This document shows, one piece after another, positions 23,601 through 31,933 of a stretch of 31,933 nt of DNA. Numbering within the stretch: position 1 is the stretch's first letter; each line of letters opens with the position of its first letter. The position numbers and the translations under genes are program-made. The notes beneath the pieces are model-generated. The model was not told where the DNA came from and made no database searches. It saw only the letters and a program-made list of their open reading frames with translations. The DNA lies in assembly GCA_001579985.1 (NCBI GenBank), contig LRSR01006194.1, forward strand, positions 1-31,933, in the 5' to 3' direction. This DNA comes from Hypsibius dujardini (Eukaryota; Tardigrada; Eutardigrada; Parachela; Hypsibiidae).

Positions 23601-26600
23601 AGTGCAGAAAATATTTTATCAATAGCACACACACAGTTCAGGCGAGGGCCTGCAAAGGCCAGTGCCAAAAGCTTTCCCGCACCCGGTAAATCAATAATTT
23701 GATGGCAGATGAAAAGACTTGTCTTATATTGTAGCCTTTTTGATAGCTTGTCAAGTCTACAAGTTTCACTACAGACATAATGCCCTCGCAGAATTTGGGT
23801 GTTCGAAATTATTTTATGACTATCCTCTTGCGTGTCCTAATTTCCGAAACGCACTTTTCTAAATATGTCACTGGGTTTGAACCGAGCAGCAAACAATTTA
23901 AATAGGACAAGCGAACGATATCTCGTAATTTTCAAACAATCTCCAGACCTATAATTATTTCTCATTGCGATCTATACATTTTATTAGTATTTCAGTTCAG
24001 ATCTTTGGCAGTTTCAAGTTGCGATAATAATCCGAAACTATTTCTTAATTCTGGTACAAGTTTTTCACAAGTCTTAACTTTGGGTGATTCTCCTTAGGCC
24101 GAACTCAAATTGACTCCGCATTATATTTTTCTGATAGCGCTATATTTATGACGATTTTCGGTATTCATGTCGCTATTTTTATTGAACGAATTTTTTTAAC
24201 GGACATTTTCAAACTTTGAAAAATATTGGAAGACCCATCTTCCTCGATTTTCACAGTGAAAACGCCAATTTATAGAATACTTATAGAATGACATTTTTTG
24301 ACACTATCCCAACCAAATCTCAGTTTAAAATCGATCGACGTTAGCAAAATTTGTTTTCGATGTGAAGGGCGGAGCTATGGGCCATCATCGGACAGTATCA
24401 GAAATAAACCACTACGATTCCAGAAATGGTACTTCGCTCCGCTGGGCTGAGTCCGTCCCTTAATATTCAAACAAAATTCTGCTAACGCCTATCAATTTGA
24501 AATTGAATTTTGGTTGGGATAGTGTCAAAAAGTATTCCTCTATAAATATTCAAAAAATTGACGTTTTCACTGTGAAAATCAAGGAAAATGTAATCTTCCA
24601 ATATTTTTCCAACTTTGAAAATCTGGCAAAAAACCGTTGAATAACAATTGCGAGATAAATATCGAAAATCATCATAAATATAGCACTGTCAGAAAAACAT
24701 AATGCGGGGTCATTTTGAATCCGACCTCATTTTGAAATCACCCGAAGTAAAGAGGTAAAGAGATAAAGAGGTCGTGCGTAATCTGATGAGATTCTGGGCA
24801 TGTATAAATAGGCAAAGTATCTCTACTTGTATCATGAATTTATGTATCATGTATCATTAATTCGGTTTCTGTTTTTAGATCAAACGTTCATAATCAGAAT
24901 TGTGATTATTTGTAGGAACTCCCACAAGTAATGGCTCCGATGAGCCTACCCCCACCAGCGACCACCGCCTCGATCCTGCTATCTGACAAGTCATCTTTGT
25001 CGGAAACGTCCAAACAGCCCTCCATCACACCGACACCTGTCGTTAATCCGCCCCGGCTATCCCACCTGCTGGCCCTCATCAGCCGAAATGGTGAAGTGGT
25101 GAGTGATGCCATCGCAATGAGCTATCTGCGGGAGAAGGTACTCAACGAAGAAACTCTGGCTCAGCTGTGCGGTAATTCACACGAAATCATCGATGGGTGG
25201 ATGAGGGAAGCCTTCAACGCTGTGAGAAAAAGTGACCAGCCGTGCGTAGCTATCGAAGTGGCATACAAGTTCGTCCCTCAACATCAGCAACGGACGCCAT
25301 TGGGTCAGTCTGTCAGCGGACAAGGGATGATCGAAACGACCGCCATCGGCCACCTCAACGAAAGGTCGTCTCGACAGATTGCACCGCTACCGTGGTTGAA
25401 ACTGAAAGCTTTCCTCGATGTTGAGTGTAAGTGTTCCCATACGTCGGAGAGCGGTTATTTCCTTCCAGGCATCTAGGGGTTCTTTTCGGACATAGGGAGT
25501 AGCTGCAGCTACTCCCTATGTCCGAAAAGTACAATGTATACTTATTGATGTATTATGTATTGATGTATTGATGTATACGTATATTGATACATTATACTTA
25601 ATGTATACTTATTGTAACAAGACATGTCTTGTTACCAACGATAAATTAAACATTTCAGTTCGAAATGAATAAGTTTTCGGAAAAAAGGTGCTCCAATTGA
25701 ATTGGTCAGTGTCTTTCATTGTATGTATACAGATTTGAGGGATCTTCATTAAAGAAATGAAATTCATATTCGCTAATTGTCAATGGCACCTAATTTGTTT
25801 GGGAAAAGGATAATTTCTTAATTTGAAAGAAGCTAGAGAGTTTCTACTGGCCGCAGCGAGCTCGAGTATGTTTTGGTTGCTTATAGTACCGCGAAAAAAC
25901 ACCTTATGTGAGGAGATTTCATTAACACCGATCTTTCGTCCATTTTCAAATTGCGTCTGACGAAACAAATACTTACCGGCCGGCCAGCTAGTCTAAAAGG
26001 AGTCTTTGACGCTATCGAGATCAGAACTTATTGACCGCGATCAATTTGAAAACAGTAGATCTTGAATTTGTTTGCTCAGAGAGAGGAATAAACGACTAAA
26101 TTTCAAAAAAAAACTTTTAAAATGGCCTATAGTAGTTTTGAGATGTGTTTGACAATCTGGGCTCAAAAGAGATATAAAACCAAAACTCGGAACTCCGGAA
26201 ATTCTTGCAACTAAAAATATGCCTAGTTTTAAATTATTCGAGCATATATAGATTTCACATAGGTTTTATTCGGTTTTCGCCCACATATACGTTTATAAGA
26301 ACTTTTAATAGCTGCGGAGTTCCGGCTTGAGAGTTTTTACAGCCGATAGGCACAACAAGAAATGAAAAAATGCACATCTAAATGCACATGCTAAAATCTA
26401 CTTTTAGAGCCCGATCGCACCAGCAACTAATTTCCTTGACAGCCTGGTCAAGACTGGTGAGAGAGGGCGAGTGTCGGATTACTGCTCCCCCCGGCCTCAC
26501 ATGAACAAGAGGCCGGAGATGACCAGTGTCCGACACACTTTCTCTCTCTACTGACGAGAAGAGATAAAGTTTGCCGCGAGGCTGTGTGCTTTGCTTTTAT

Positions 26601-28080
26601 GGGGCGCGGCATCGGCCACTGAAGCTGTCTATCTGACAGTCTTCCTTCAAAAGTGGGGTCCATTCTTTGCCTTTTTTATGTGTCTCTGTGGATTTTCACT
26701 TTATATTTACACATATGCCCATGTAGGCAAAGAAATACTCTACAAGATAGGCCTGAGTGTAAAAAGCGGTCGGTTTTGAAATGGAGTGAGCTAGTCATCC
26801 CCTTAACTTAGCTGGCTAGATTCTTGAAATCAATGACGAATAGCCATACTTGCAGTGGGATTGGATGATGAAGTTTTCTGGGTCTCTCCATATTAGTTAT
26901 TTTTTATAGATACAAAATTGATTGCATGTTTCAATTTGCGAACTGACTTTTTTCGCTGCGCCACTCTATCGGTATCTTGTTCTCACTGTCTGGCTGTCAA
27001 AAAAAAAGGAAAACACTATTAGTTTTAATTTAAATACCCTAACAAAGTAGATGCTCTACTAGATACAACAGTGATTTTTGTCTCACTACAGTAGATGATT
27101 ATAGTTCAAGCTAGTGAATCACGGAATCTGTTGTAACAATTCAGTTATTGGTTTCAGTTTACGACACGACCAATCCGTTTCCAGAAAGCGTCCCACAACA
27201 CTTTCTGCTTGCTTGGAACAGCACCGTCCGTCTTGATTCACACTTTCCCGCTTGGATGAGCCCGGTGGACCGGGATGCCATTCGAGTGAGTCGATCAGAA
27301 GCCAGCATGTCGTTTTGTGAAATGGACCATCACACCGTGAAAGAGACACAGCTGTATTCCGGGCCAGTGGACAGTCAAGTCGGCTTTGTGGCGCGCGGTG
27401 CCACGGCTTCACACTCCAGCAATATTCAGACGCTCTTTTCCGGCTGCGTCCTCTCAATCAAGCACCTCATTCCATGGCACTTATACTTGCGTCTCAACTT
27501 TGAAAGCCTTCTTTCGGATCCCCGCTTATCAGTCAACGTTATGCCTCAGAATTTGAAGGATGCCATAACAGAACGATTCAGCAATAACAAGGCTGCCTAT
27601 ACATTAATCAGTCATGAAGGAATTCAAATCCGAGTGGACAGATCCTCTTTCCGCGCCCTTAATCCAAATGTGGAAGAGAGGGCGTCACAGCGCAAAAATG
27701 TAAATGCTCCTGCTTGGATCATCGAGCATTTTCTGTTGGCTTTCAGTGATGGAGTTTGGCTTGTGATGGAGGATGCCGGTGGCCTGCTGGACCTGATCAA
27801 GTTTGGGAGGAATTGTGCTCTGCGAGACACGGTGGGGATTGCACAGTTTTTCCTGGTCAAGTTGCTCTTCGATATTAATCGCCCTCTACCCAGTGAGGAC
27901 GTTCTGGAGCGGGCAGCAGGGGAATCGCTGGCAGCTCGCATTGCCTTGACCGTTATATTCGAAGGCAACAGTGAGCGTGCAGCGTCTGGACGAGTTGCAT
28001 GGAGAAAAGTCCTGCAACGGCACCCTGAGCTGGACGAGATGCGATTTAACCTTTGGACACAGCAGAAACCTATTTCTTGA
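14641..28080 (+). CDS. PWWP-domain nuclear protein, five exons, about 869 residues
   Basis: Exons: 14641-14839, 17899-18215, 21546-22205, 24916-25426, 27158-28080 (2610 nt, in frame throughout, GT..AG at every junction). Two in-frame ATGs (14641, 14689) are possible starts; I chose the first. Residues 55-165 form a PWWP domain: FQPGEAVFAYFEG then RPPWPGWI (the PWWP core), a strand-like INLVQLF and a WLP segment. PWWP domains bind methylated histone tails and DNA. Exon 3 (173-392) is Ser/Thr/Pro-rich and disordered-looking, with a basic block from about 317 (RGKRGRGTRGNARPPRR, AT-hook-like) to KRKYVVRNPRKARKS. Exon 4 has a helical stretch (AMSYLREKVLNEETLAQL). Exon 5 encodes about 307 residues of ordered-looking sequence that I do not recognise. 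The only faint resemblance is to BEN-like helices near the end, and I do not claim it. Exon 1 to 2 splits the PWWP domain in phase 1 and restores it exactly, which strongly supports the model. Extra small exons inside intron 2 cannot be excluded. Confidence 0.8.
14901..14981. repeat. Perfect 33-bp inverted repeat (hairpin) in intron 1
   Basis: The arms 14901-14933 and 14949-14981 are exact reverse complements around a 15-nt loop. It starts 62 bases after the exon 1 splice donor of the PWWP gene. It could be a recent foldback insertion, or a structured intronic RNA. Confidence 0.92.
15970..16590 (+). mobile_element. TA-flanked DNA transposon remnant (621 bp), family 1
   Basis: The ends are inverted repeats of about 30 bp beginning CTGTACTGCC and continuing CGATTAA-CCGGTCA, each flanked by TA (15968-69 and 16591-92). 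This fits the TA target duplication of the Tc1/mariner/pogo superfamily. The right arm differs by a few bases and a small insertion. The interior holds a transposase N-terminal remnant (see 16117-16453). The element sits in intron 1 of the PWWP gene and shares its terminal repeats with the short MITE at 19240-19446. Confidence 0.8.
16117..16453 (+). pseudogene. Transposase N-terminus remnant with helix-turn-helix and its own intron
   Basis: An ATG at 16117 opens a frame containing HFSKEEKQSVVERFLRAG and LSLRKFAFQKGI, the look of a transposase helix-turn-helix DNA-binding domain. The frame would stop at 16252, but a GTAAGG donor at 16251 and a TTTTCTCTCGTAG acceptor ending at 16320 define a 70-nt intron. 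After it the frame continues with YGPTSRKKRREPK to a TAG at 16451 (88 residues). No catalytic DDE/D domain is present, so an internal deletion probably removed it and left a non-autonomous element. The HTH, the TA flanks and the terminal repeats together favour a pogo/mariner-type origin; the exact family is not determined. Confidence 0.5.
19240..19446. mobile_element. MITE (207 bp), family 1 terminal repeats
   Basis: The terminal inverted repeats of about 30-36 bp start CTGTACTGCCACGATTTTAA. TA flanks are at 19238-39 and 19447-48. The first 15 or so bases match the ends of the 621-bp element at 15970-16590, so both probably use the same transposase. There is no coding content. It lies in intron 2 of the PWWP gene. 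Confidence 0.85.
19449..19818. mobile_element. MITE (370 bp), second family, abutting the first
   Basis: Inverted repeats of about 50 bp begin CGAGGTAAAACTTTTAATTC and continue with GGCTAACG and CGCTTTTAATT. They end at 19818 and are flanked by TA (19447-48 and 19819-20). The left TA is shared with the right end of the 207-bp MITE. The terminal sequence differs from family 1. The interior shows no coding region. Confidence 0.8.
20775..20948 (+). repeat. Dispersed repeat, copy 1
   Basis: About 175 bp similar, with mismatches and small gaps, to 29400-29580 in the same orientation. Shared blocks include GGGAAAT, AATGTA.GAGCT, CAAACGCTA, ACGCTA and ATCTGCTGTAAA. It lies in intron 2 of the PWWP gene and shows no obvious terminal repeats. 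Confidence 0.6.
21014..21138. repeat. Imperfect foldback element (about 125 bp) in intron 2
   Basis: The arms share GGCAAAAACCTTGCG exactly at the ends and remain alignable (ACCGA, AAGCC, ACTCG, ATGGCTGTT) almost to the centre. It is probably a hairpin MITE. It ends against a G-tract at about 21139. Confidence 0.75.
22206..24076. other. Intron 3 of the PWWP gene, 5' part
   Basis: AT-rich DNA between a strong CAG|GTGAGA donor and the foldback element. I see no exon or RNA gene in it. Confidence 0.5.
24077..24748. mobile_element. Large foldback (inverted-repeat) element, about 670 bp
   Basis: Two arms of roughly 280-300 bp run as imperfect reverse complements around a loop of about 100 bp (near 24365-24470). 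The outer ends are ACTTTGGGTGATT on the left and AATCACCCGAAGT on the right. Matching internal blocks include CCGCATTAT.TTTTTCTGA, CTATATTTATGA, TTTTCACAGTGAAAACG and GACACTATCCCAACC. No coding region is seen. It fits a foldback or long-TIR MITE and lies in intron 3. Confidence 0.82.
25482..25529. repeat. Perfect 48-bp palindrome in intron 4
   Basis: The sequence reads identically on both strands with no spacer, centred on AGCTG/CAGCT at 25505/25506. It begins 55 bases after the exon 4 donor. It is followed by an ATGTATTG/TATACTTA-rich low-complexity stretch to about 25615. Confidence 0.95.
26453..26553. repeat. Nested hairpin element (about 100 bp) in intron 4
   Basis: An outer stem pairs GAGAGAG..GTGTCGGA (about 26459-26478) with TCCGACAC..CTCTCTC (about 26529-26549). 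An inner stem pairs CCGGCCTC with GAGGCCGG around a 10-nt loop. It could be a small foldback element or a structured RNA. I find no tRNA or known ncRNA signature. Confidence 0.6.
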
Positions 28081-28978
28081 TCACCATGTACAGAGTTGAA
28101 ATGCGTTTCGATACACGTGAAACTTTGTTGGCCCATAGAATGCCGGCACTCTGGTCAAGATGCACCACAATATGGCTCGATTTTTATGGCAACGACTTTT
28201 GCAATTACTGTTGAACAAGCTTAGTCTAATACCTTTGTTTTCTGACTTATATTCCGCCATTGCTCAGCGTAGTTCGTAAGACTTTTGTGCCTGCTAAATT
28301 CATCAAATGTCGCGTTTTACTATCATTGTTAATTTATACGACGACTTAAGGCCCTTTTATACTTCGCTCAAAACGCAAAGACACCGAGTATGGTATGCGT
28401 TCTGGGTGACGTCATCTTTCCCACTTCCCAAAAAGCAAAGCACAAAAACATGAAGTGTAGCCATCCCTGTTTTTGCGTTTTGAAGGGTGCGCTTTGTCTT
28501 TGTCTTTGCGTCTCAGAGCCTGTTTTTGCGATCAAGTCAGTTTTGATCCAAAACGCACTTTTCAAAAGACATTTTTCTTTCTTTCTATTCTCTACGCTCT
28601 ATTCCAATTTCCACCGGGTGAACCCGAAACCATTACACCGTTTCTGGTTTCGCAAAAATTGAGACGGGAAACTGTCAGAAGAAAATCATTTTTGCAGTGC
28701 GGATGCATCAGATGCCAATACAAAAATCAGAGCTTTAACATCGCAATAAACATGACCGGGAAGACGACTGAAATTGACCTCTCAAATCCGAAACGGAAGC
28801 ATATCGCGCGATTTCTAGTCGCGGGCGCGGATCTAGCCTCAAGCTAACAATTTAGATCTTTCACAAAATACCAAAGCAAAACTGTGATTACCTTGCAGTC
28901 GAATCCAGTATCGATCAGGTTAAGGTCGTTGCGCTGACTTGTGTACAATGAACAGCCGTTGACAAAATCTTAGCACTT
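28081..28978. other. 3' flank of the PWWP gene
   Basis: No exon is supported. Simple AAAACGCAAAG/CTTTGCG-type motifs recur in both orientations at about 28365-28560, and a TGACGTCA motif lies near 28408. A perfect AATAAA at 28745 is the first polyadenylation signal I see after the stop codon, 665 bases downstream. Confidence 0.4.
28745..28750 (+). terminator. Possible polyadenylation signal of the PWWP gene
   Basis: The first perfect AATAAA downstream of the TGA at 28078. Use would imply a long 3' UTR of about 0.7 kb. Confidence 0.3.
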
Positions 28979-29387
28979 TCACTTTCGCCACCGACAGTTC
29001 TCATGCCACTGCGGTCTGCCATTCTCCAACCAAGTACAGCGTGTGCACGTCTGGCTGAATCGCGCAATCTCTTGACACTGTTTCCCGTTCGTCCCATCAT
29101 CGCCCGGTACCGCCGCTTGCCGTCGCGTACGACACTCCTGCTTCCAGTATGAACCACCGTTCCAGGTTGAGGTCGTGCAAGTGCGGCAATCCTGACGGCC
29201 TCCAGAACTGATTGTGTCCACGCAAGTCCTGCTTGGTCCAGGTTGCAGATAATCTGGCCAGCCTAGAATAAAGAATCTAACGTCAGCCAGGAACAGAAAA
29301 ACTACCAGAAAAACGCCATCACCATCTCGGAAATATCTCACGCAACGAGCGCCACGATAGTGGAATGAATAGAGAGAAGATTTTCAT
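28979..29387 (-). CDS. Small Cys/Trp-rich protein with an internal duplication (109 residues)
   Basis: Exon 2 (29262-28979) follows a TTCTTTATTCTAG acceptor and ends at TGA. It contains ten cysteines and two copies of one pattern: QDCRTCTTSTWNGGSYWKQE with CRTR, then QTCTRCTWLENGRPQWHEN with CRWR. Each copy reads C-x2-C-T, a Trp, an aromatic, then C-R-x-R. Exon 1 (29387-29342) would encode MKIFSLFIPLSWRSL and ends in phase 1 at GTGAGA, matching exon 2 across a 79-nt intron. This leader is hydrophobic but short, so secretion is likely rather than certain. An alternative is a different upstream exon. No family is recognised. The sequence just upstream of exon 1 (29400-29580) is a dispersed repeat. 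Confidence 0.6.
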
Positions 29388-29399
29388 AAACCTGGGTAG

Positions 29400-29580
29400 T
29401 TCGGGAAATAAAATGAGAAAAACATACAGAATGTAAGAGCTTAGCGGAAAAAGCAAACGCTATTTTCGGAAATAAGCGTTGAAAAAGATCGCTTTTCACG
29501 CTACCGGGCCCGTGACGTCATCTTTTACACGTGTACGTTATCTGCTGTAAAGTTTAGTGGCAATCAGAACCTTTAAATAA
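29400..29580 (+). repeat. Dispersed repeat, copy 2, at the promoter of the small Cys-rich gene
   Basis: Similar to 20775-20948 in the same orientation. It contains TGACGTCA (about 29512) and ACACGTGT (about 29527) motifs, and a TATTTAAAG on the minus strand at about 29569-29577. If exon 1 of the minus-strand gene is right, this repeat supplies its 5' UTR and core promoter. Confidence 0.55.
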
Positions 29581-29599
29581 ACTGAGCGTTGCGTCTCGC

Positions 29600-30320
29600 T
29601 ACTAAATTTTTCCAAGGACGAGTTGTTTTATGCATCAGCACGCGTTTTTAATTACAATACCTAAGTTATTGATAGACAGAAGGAACAACGTAGCGTCGGT
29701 TGAGTTCATGCAAACAGCTCCCTAAATTCGGATCCTCATTCACAACTCATTAACAGAAGACGGATAACTCTTATTTTTCAAGAAGCTATTGACTAACTGC
29801 AATATGAAGAACAACTGGATCAGATGTTCGAGAATATATGAAAGGTGCGGAATATAAAAATCAATCGTAAGGTTCAACATTCTAAAGTGTTTTTCTAAAT
29901 GCACTGTCGAGAAAACGTTATTATGCCAGAAAGCAGTTTTTAAAATGCTCAAACTCGCTCAATAGAAATGCGGATTAGACGGCACCCACAAAACCTTGTT
30001 CTTGACAAAGACGTGAGTGTTGAGTACGTATTGAGTGAATTTACTAATCTTCAGGCACTTTTTGCAGACCTGTTCACGGAAAACAAACAATTTCGTTTTT
30101 GTAACATTGAGTTAAAACTTACTGTCATACGTTTATGTGTGGCAGCGGGAAATAAGAGATGATTGTAAGACTTTTCGACTCTTTCAAGTTTCAAAAACAT
30201 CCTGTGCAACATTTTGGCAGGTTGGCTAATAATCAATTCCATTGCACTCTTGTCAGATGGTACTCGGCCGTTATTGAAAAAGGCGTTTTGAAAGCTGGAT
30301 ATTAGAGGCATTGGGAAGTA
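29600..30320. other. Intergenic DNA
   Basis: AT-rich, with no supported exon. Short plus-strand frames (29968-30162) and minus-strand frames (30051-30311) lack signals. Confidence 0.45.
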
Positions 30321-31100
30321 TCAGGATTTCGTACCAGAACTGGATATTGGTGATACAATTTTAGTCGTTGCTTCTGTGGTCGTTGTTTCTGTGGTCGTTG
30401 TTTCTGTGGTTGTTGTTGTAGTGGTCGATGTGGTCACGATACGGCGTGATTTTGGTTTCGGTGTCGAAGTAGACTGTTCCACGGGTGTGGGTATGGGCGT
30501 CCAAATGCATGGCCCATTCTCGCCCGTGGAGAGGCACAAAATGCCGCCGTTGCGGACCCATAACGAAGCGCCGCGGTTCGAAGAACCATCTGTATTAGAC
30601 TTCCAGACAATATTAGACTCTTGGCCAAGCATTATCACATTTCCGTTCGGAAGCACACTGGCAAATTCCGGCGGATCTGGCAGCGAACTGGTTCTAGACG
30701 ACCATAGTAGCAGTTCGGACGAATCACTGTTGATAATCAACAACGTAAGATCTCCGTTCGTTGTCAACGTCAGTTTTGTCTTTTTGTTGGGAGAAAACAA
30801 ACTTTTCCCTCTTTTAAGTAGGGCCTGTGGAGGAAGAAGGTTGGAAGATTTGGCATTCATGCAGAGATGGTTGCCCTCAGCCTTGATGAGACATCCGTTG
30901 GGGCAGTCGCGAAAAAAGGCTGGATCACTGTCTTCAGTGCAGATGTACAGGGCTTCAGGTTTTAGATCGAGGGACTCGCAGGAGGATGAAAGTGATTTTC
31001 CGCAGTGATTGATATTGTCTGCACAACAAGCTCCGTGGATGCGGGATAGGTGGGTAACCGTTAAGTACAACCATACAAGCTGGACACAAATAAAATCCAT
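30321..31100 (-). CDS. Secreted bulb-type (B-lectin) domain protein, single exon, 259 residues
   Basis: I chose the ATG at 31100 because it gives a signal peptide (MDFICVQLVWLYLTVTHLSR, cleaved near HGA-CC); an in-frame ATG at 31136 would bury it. Residues 25-80 form a small domain with eight Cys ending in CPNGC and HLC, like a short carbohydrate- or chitin-binding module. Residues about 88-205 form a bulb-type lectin domain: LTTNGDLTLL..LLWSS, VLPNGNVIML..IVWKSNT, and VRNGGILCLS..CIWTP are its three repeats. The QxDxNxVxY mannose sites are degenerate in all three, so classical mannose binding is doubtful. The tail is Thr-rich with TTTTE repeats, probably O-glycosylated and mucin-like. B-lectin domains usually bind sugars outside the cell. 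The fold call is good; ligand and role are unknown. Confidence 0.78.
   Translation of the reverse strand: MDFICVQLVWLYLTVTHLSRIHGACCADNINHCGKSLSSSCESLDLKPEALYICTEDSDPAFFRDCPNGCLIKAEGNHLCMNAKSSNLLPPQALLKRGKSLFSPNKKTKLTLTTNGDLTLLIINSDSSELLLWSSRTSSLPDPPEFASVLPNGNVIMLGQESNIVWKSNTDGSSNRGASLWVRNGGILCLSTGENGPCIWTPIPTPVEQSTSTPKPKSRRIVTTSTTTTTTTETTTTETTTTEATTKIVSPISSSGTKS
30364..30425. repeat. 15-bp tandem repeat encoding TTTTE in the lectin tail
   Basis: Three or so copies of a GTTTCTGTGGTCGTT unit (plus-strand reading) encode the Thr/Glu repeats of the B-lectin protein. Confidence 0.8.
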
Positions 31101-31136
31101 GAATAATGTGACTATTGATCTATTAGAGTTGATCAT

Positions 31137-31933
31137 TCAAAGTTGGAGGACTTTTCTGCTAATGTTACTACTGAACAGAATCAGAAAAATGAACCAGTAT
31201 TGCTTCTGAATGTACGCTGATTTGTGTCTGCTAGCAAAGAAACCCAACTAGAATATGCTCGTAAACCGGTCTGGTCAGCATTTTATCCAAACGCCACAGG
31301 CAGTTTTAGAACCTTCGCCATTTCGTTGCCTTATCGCAAATAATGCCGACTTCATACGTTACATGTGACTACATACGTTGAATCTAGGAAAGCCGGCTCT
31401 TGACTCTTTTTGAGCCATTCCCTGTTTGCTACTGAATTATATTTACAGTACACGCGTCACAATTTTCTTTAATGGTTTTATGCCTTGCTGGCGGCTTAAT
31501 ATTCAATTTTGAAGGTTCTTTGATTATTTGTCGGTAGCTCGTAAACGCAGTTTAACCAATCTACCATCTCAGGCGGTATCGTCCAATCAACAACCAATGG
31601 AACAACCAATCCATTCAATAGGATGGTACTGTGTACGGTATATGAATAACTCCAAAATGATTCCCGAAGAAATTAAAACAAGCGCCCATAACAAACCAGA
31701 AAATTAGGCGTAGCAATAATGAGTAGAAACTCACTGATAAATCAATAAATAAACCAGAGTTGTCGACAACAGTACTGGGATTTCGATTAAGTATGAGTGG
31801 TCTTCCCATACTGCTTTTGTCCACCAAAAACAACAAATTGTGCAGACTGATACGCGCACATACCAAATTGGTCATTCATATTCAAATGTTCTGCTAAAAT
31901 CACCCAAAACCAGAGTTTGTAAAAAGCAATTAC
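31137..31933. other. Upstream flank of the lectin gene, possible exon at the right edge
   Basis: On the minus strand an ATG at 31875 opens a frame of about 45 codons ending near 31733 in TTATCA|GTGAGT, which could be a first exon of another gene. I found no partner exon before 31100. Nothing else is recognised. Confidence 0.25.

Noticed and set aside
27624-28136. 170-codon minus-strand frame
   Set aside because: It is a shadow of exon 5 of the PWWP gene, whose plus-strand frame has matching splice phase and stop.
28473-28847. 124-codon plus-strand frame after the PWWP gene
   Set aside because: It lies in the probable 3' UTR/flank, is built from repeated TTTGCG motifs at its start and has no splice support.
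30376-31008. 210-codon plus-strand frame starting with Val repeats
   Set aside because: It is the antisense of the B-lectin gene; the Val run is the reverse of the Thr-repeat DNA.
1-31933. CRISPR arrays, bacterial operons, tRNA or rRNA genes
   Set aside because: The tandem repeats lack spacer structure, genes have spliceosomal introns, and I found no tRNA arm signatures or rRNA core sequences.

Overview
The window is animal (metazoan) nuclear DNA. Its genes are split by spliceosomal introns with GT..AG ends. Most introns in the small secreted genes are 57-126 nt, while those of one nuclear gene run to 1.7-3.3 kb. There are no bacterial operons, and long bacterial-style ORFs in these frames are mostly meaningless. 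The compact secreted-protein genes, an astacin-type propeptide and a bulb-lectin protein with a Thr-rich tail would suit a small ecdysozoan such as a tardigrade, but that placement is a guess. All exon models were built by eye from splice motifs, phase agreement and codon reading, without searches or transcript data.

Layout. 1-1145 (minus): start of a secreted protein with a signal peptide and an FEGD-type astacin propeptide motif, running off the left edge. 2243-2936 (minus): a tentative two-exon small gene whose intron is almost entirely a TCTG/TG microsatellite. 3329-6180 (minus): an eight-exon gene for a 440-residue secreted protein with 20 cysteines after the signal peptide; nearly all its introns are phase 1. 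7057-7356 (minus): an orphan exon-like ORF. 9000-10100: a decayed retrotransposon (zinc knuckle plus a DIRS-like reverse-transcriptase block) between GGAGTTAT minisatellites. 11628-12091 (minus): a secreted PSYQSP-repeat protein.

14641-28080 (plus) is the main gene: five exons encoding about 869 residues, with an N-terminal PWWP domain split by intron 1, a disordered middle with a basic AT-hook-like block, and a C-terminal region I do not recognise. Every one of its four introns holds inverted-repeat DNA: perfect hairpins, TA-flanked MITEs, a transposase-derived element with a helix-turn-helix remnant, and a 670-bp foldback. 28979-29387 (minus): a small two-exon Cys/Trp-rich protein with an internal duplication. 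30321-31100 (minus): a single-exon secreted bulb-type lectin protein.

The minus-strand genes are mostly extracellular products and the plus-strand gene is nuclear (chromatin). Nothing ties them into a shared pathway. The best candidates for something undescribed are the 20-Cys secreted protein, the PWWP protein with its unknown C-terminus, and the TIR family with an intron-containing transposase remnant.
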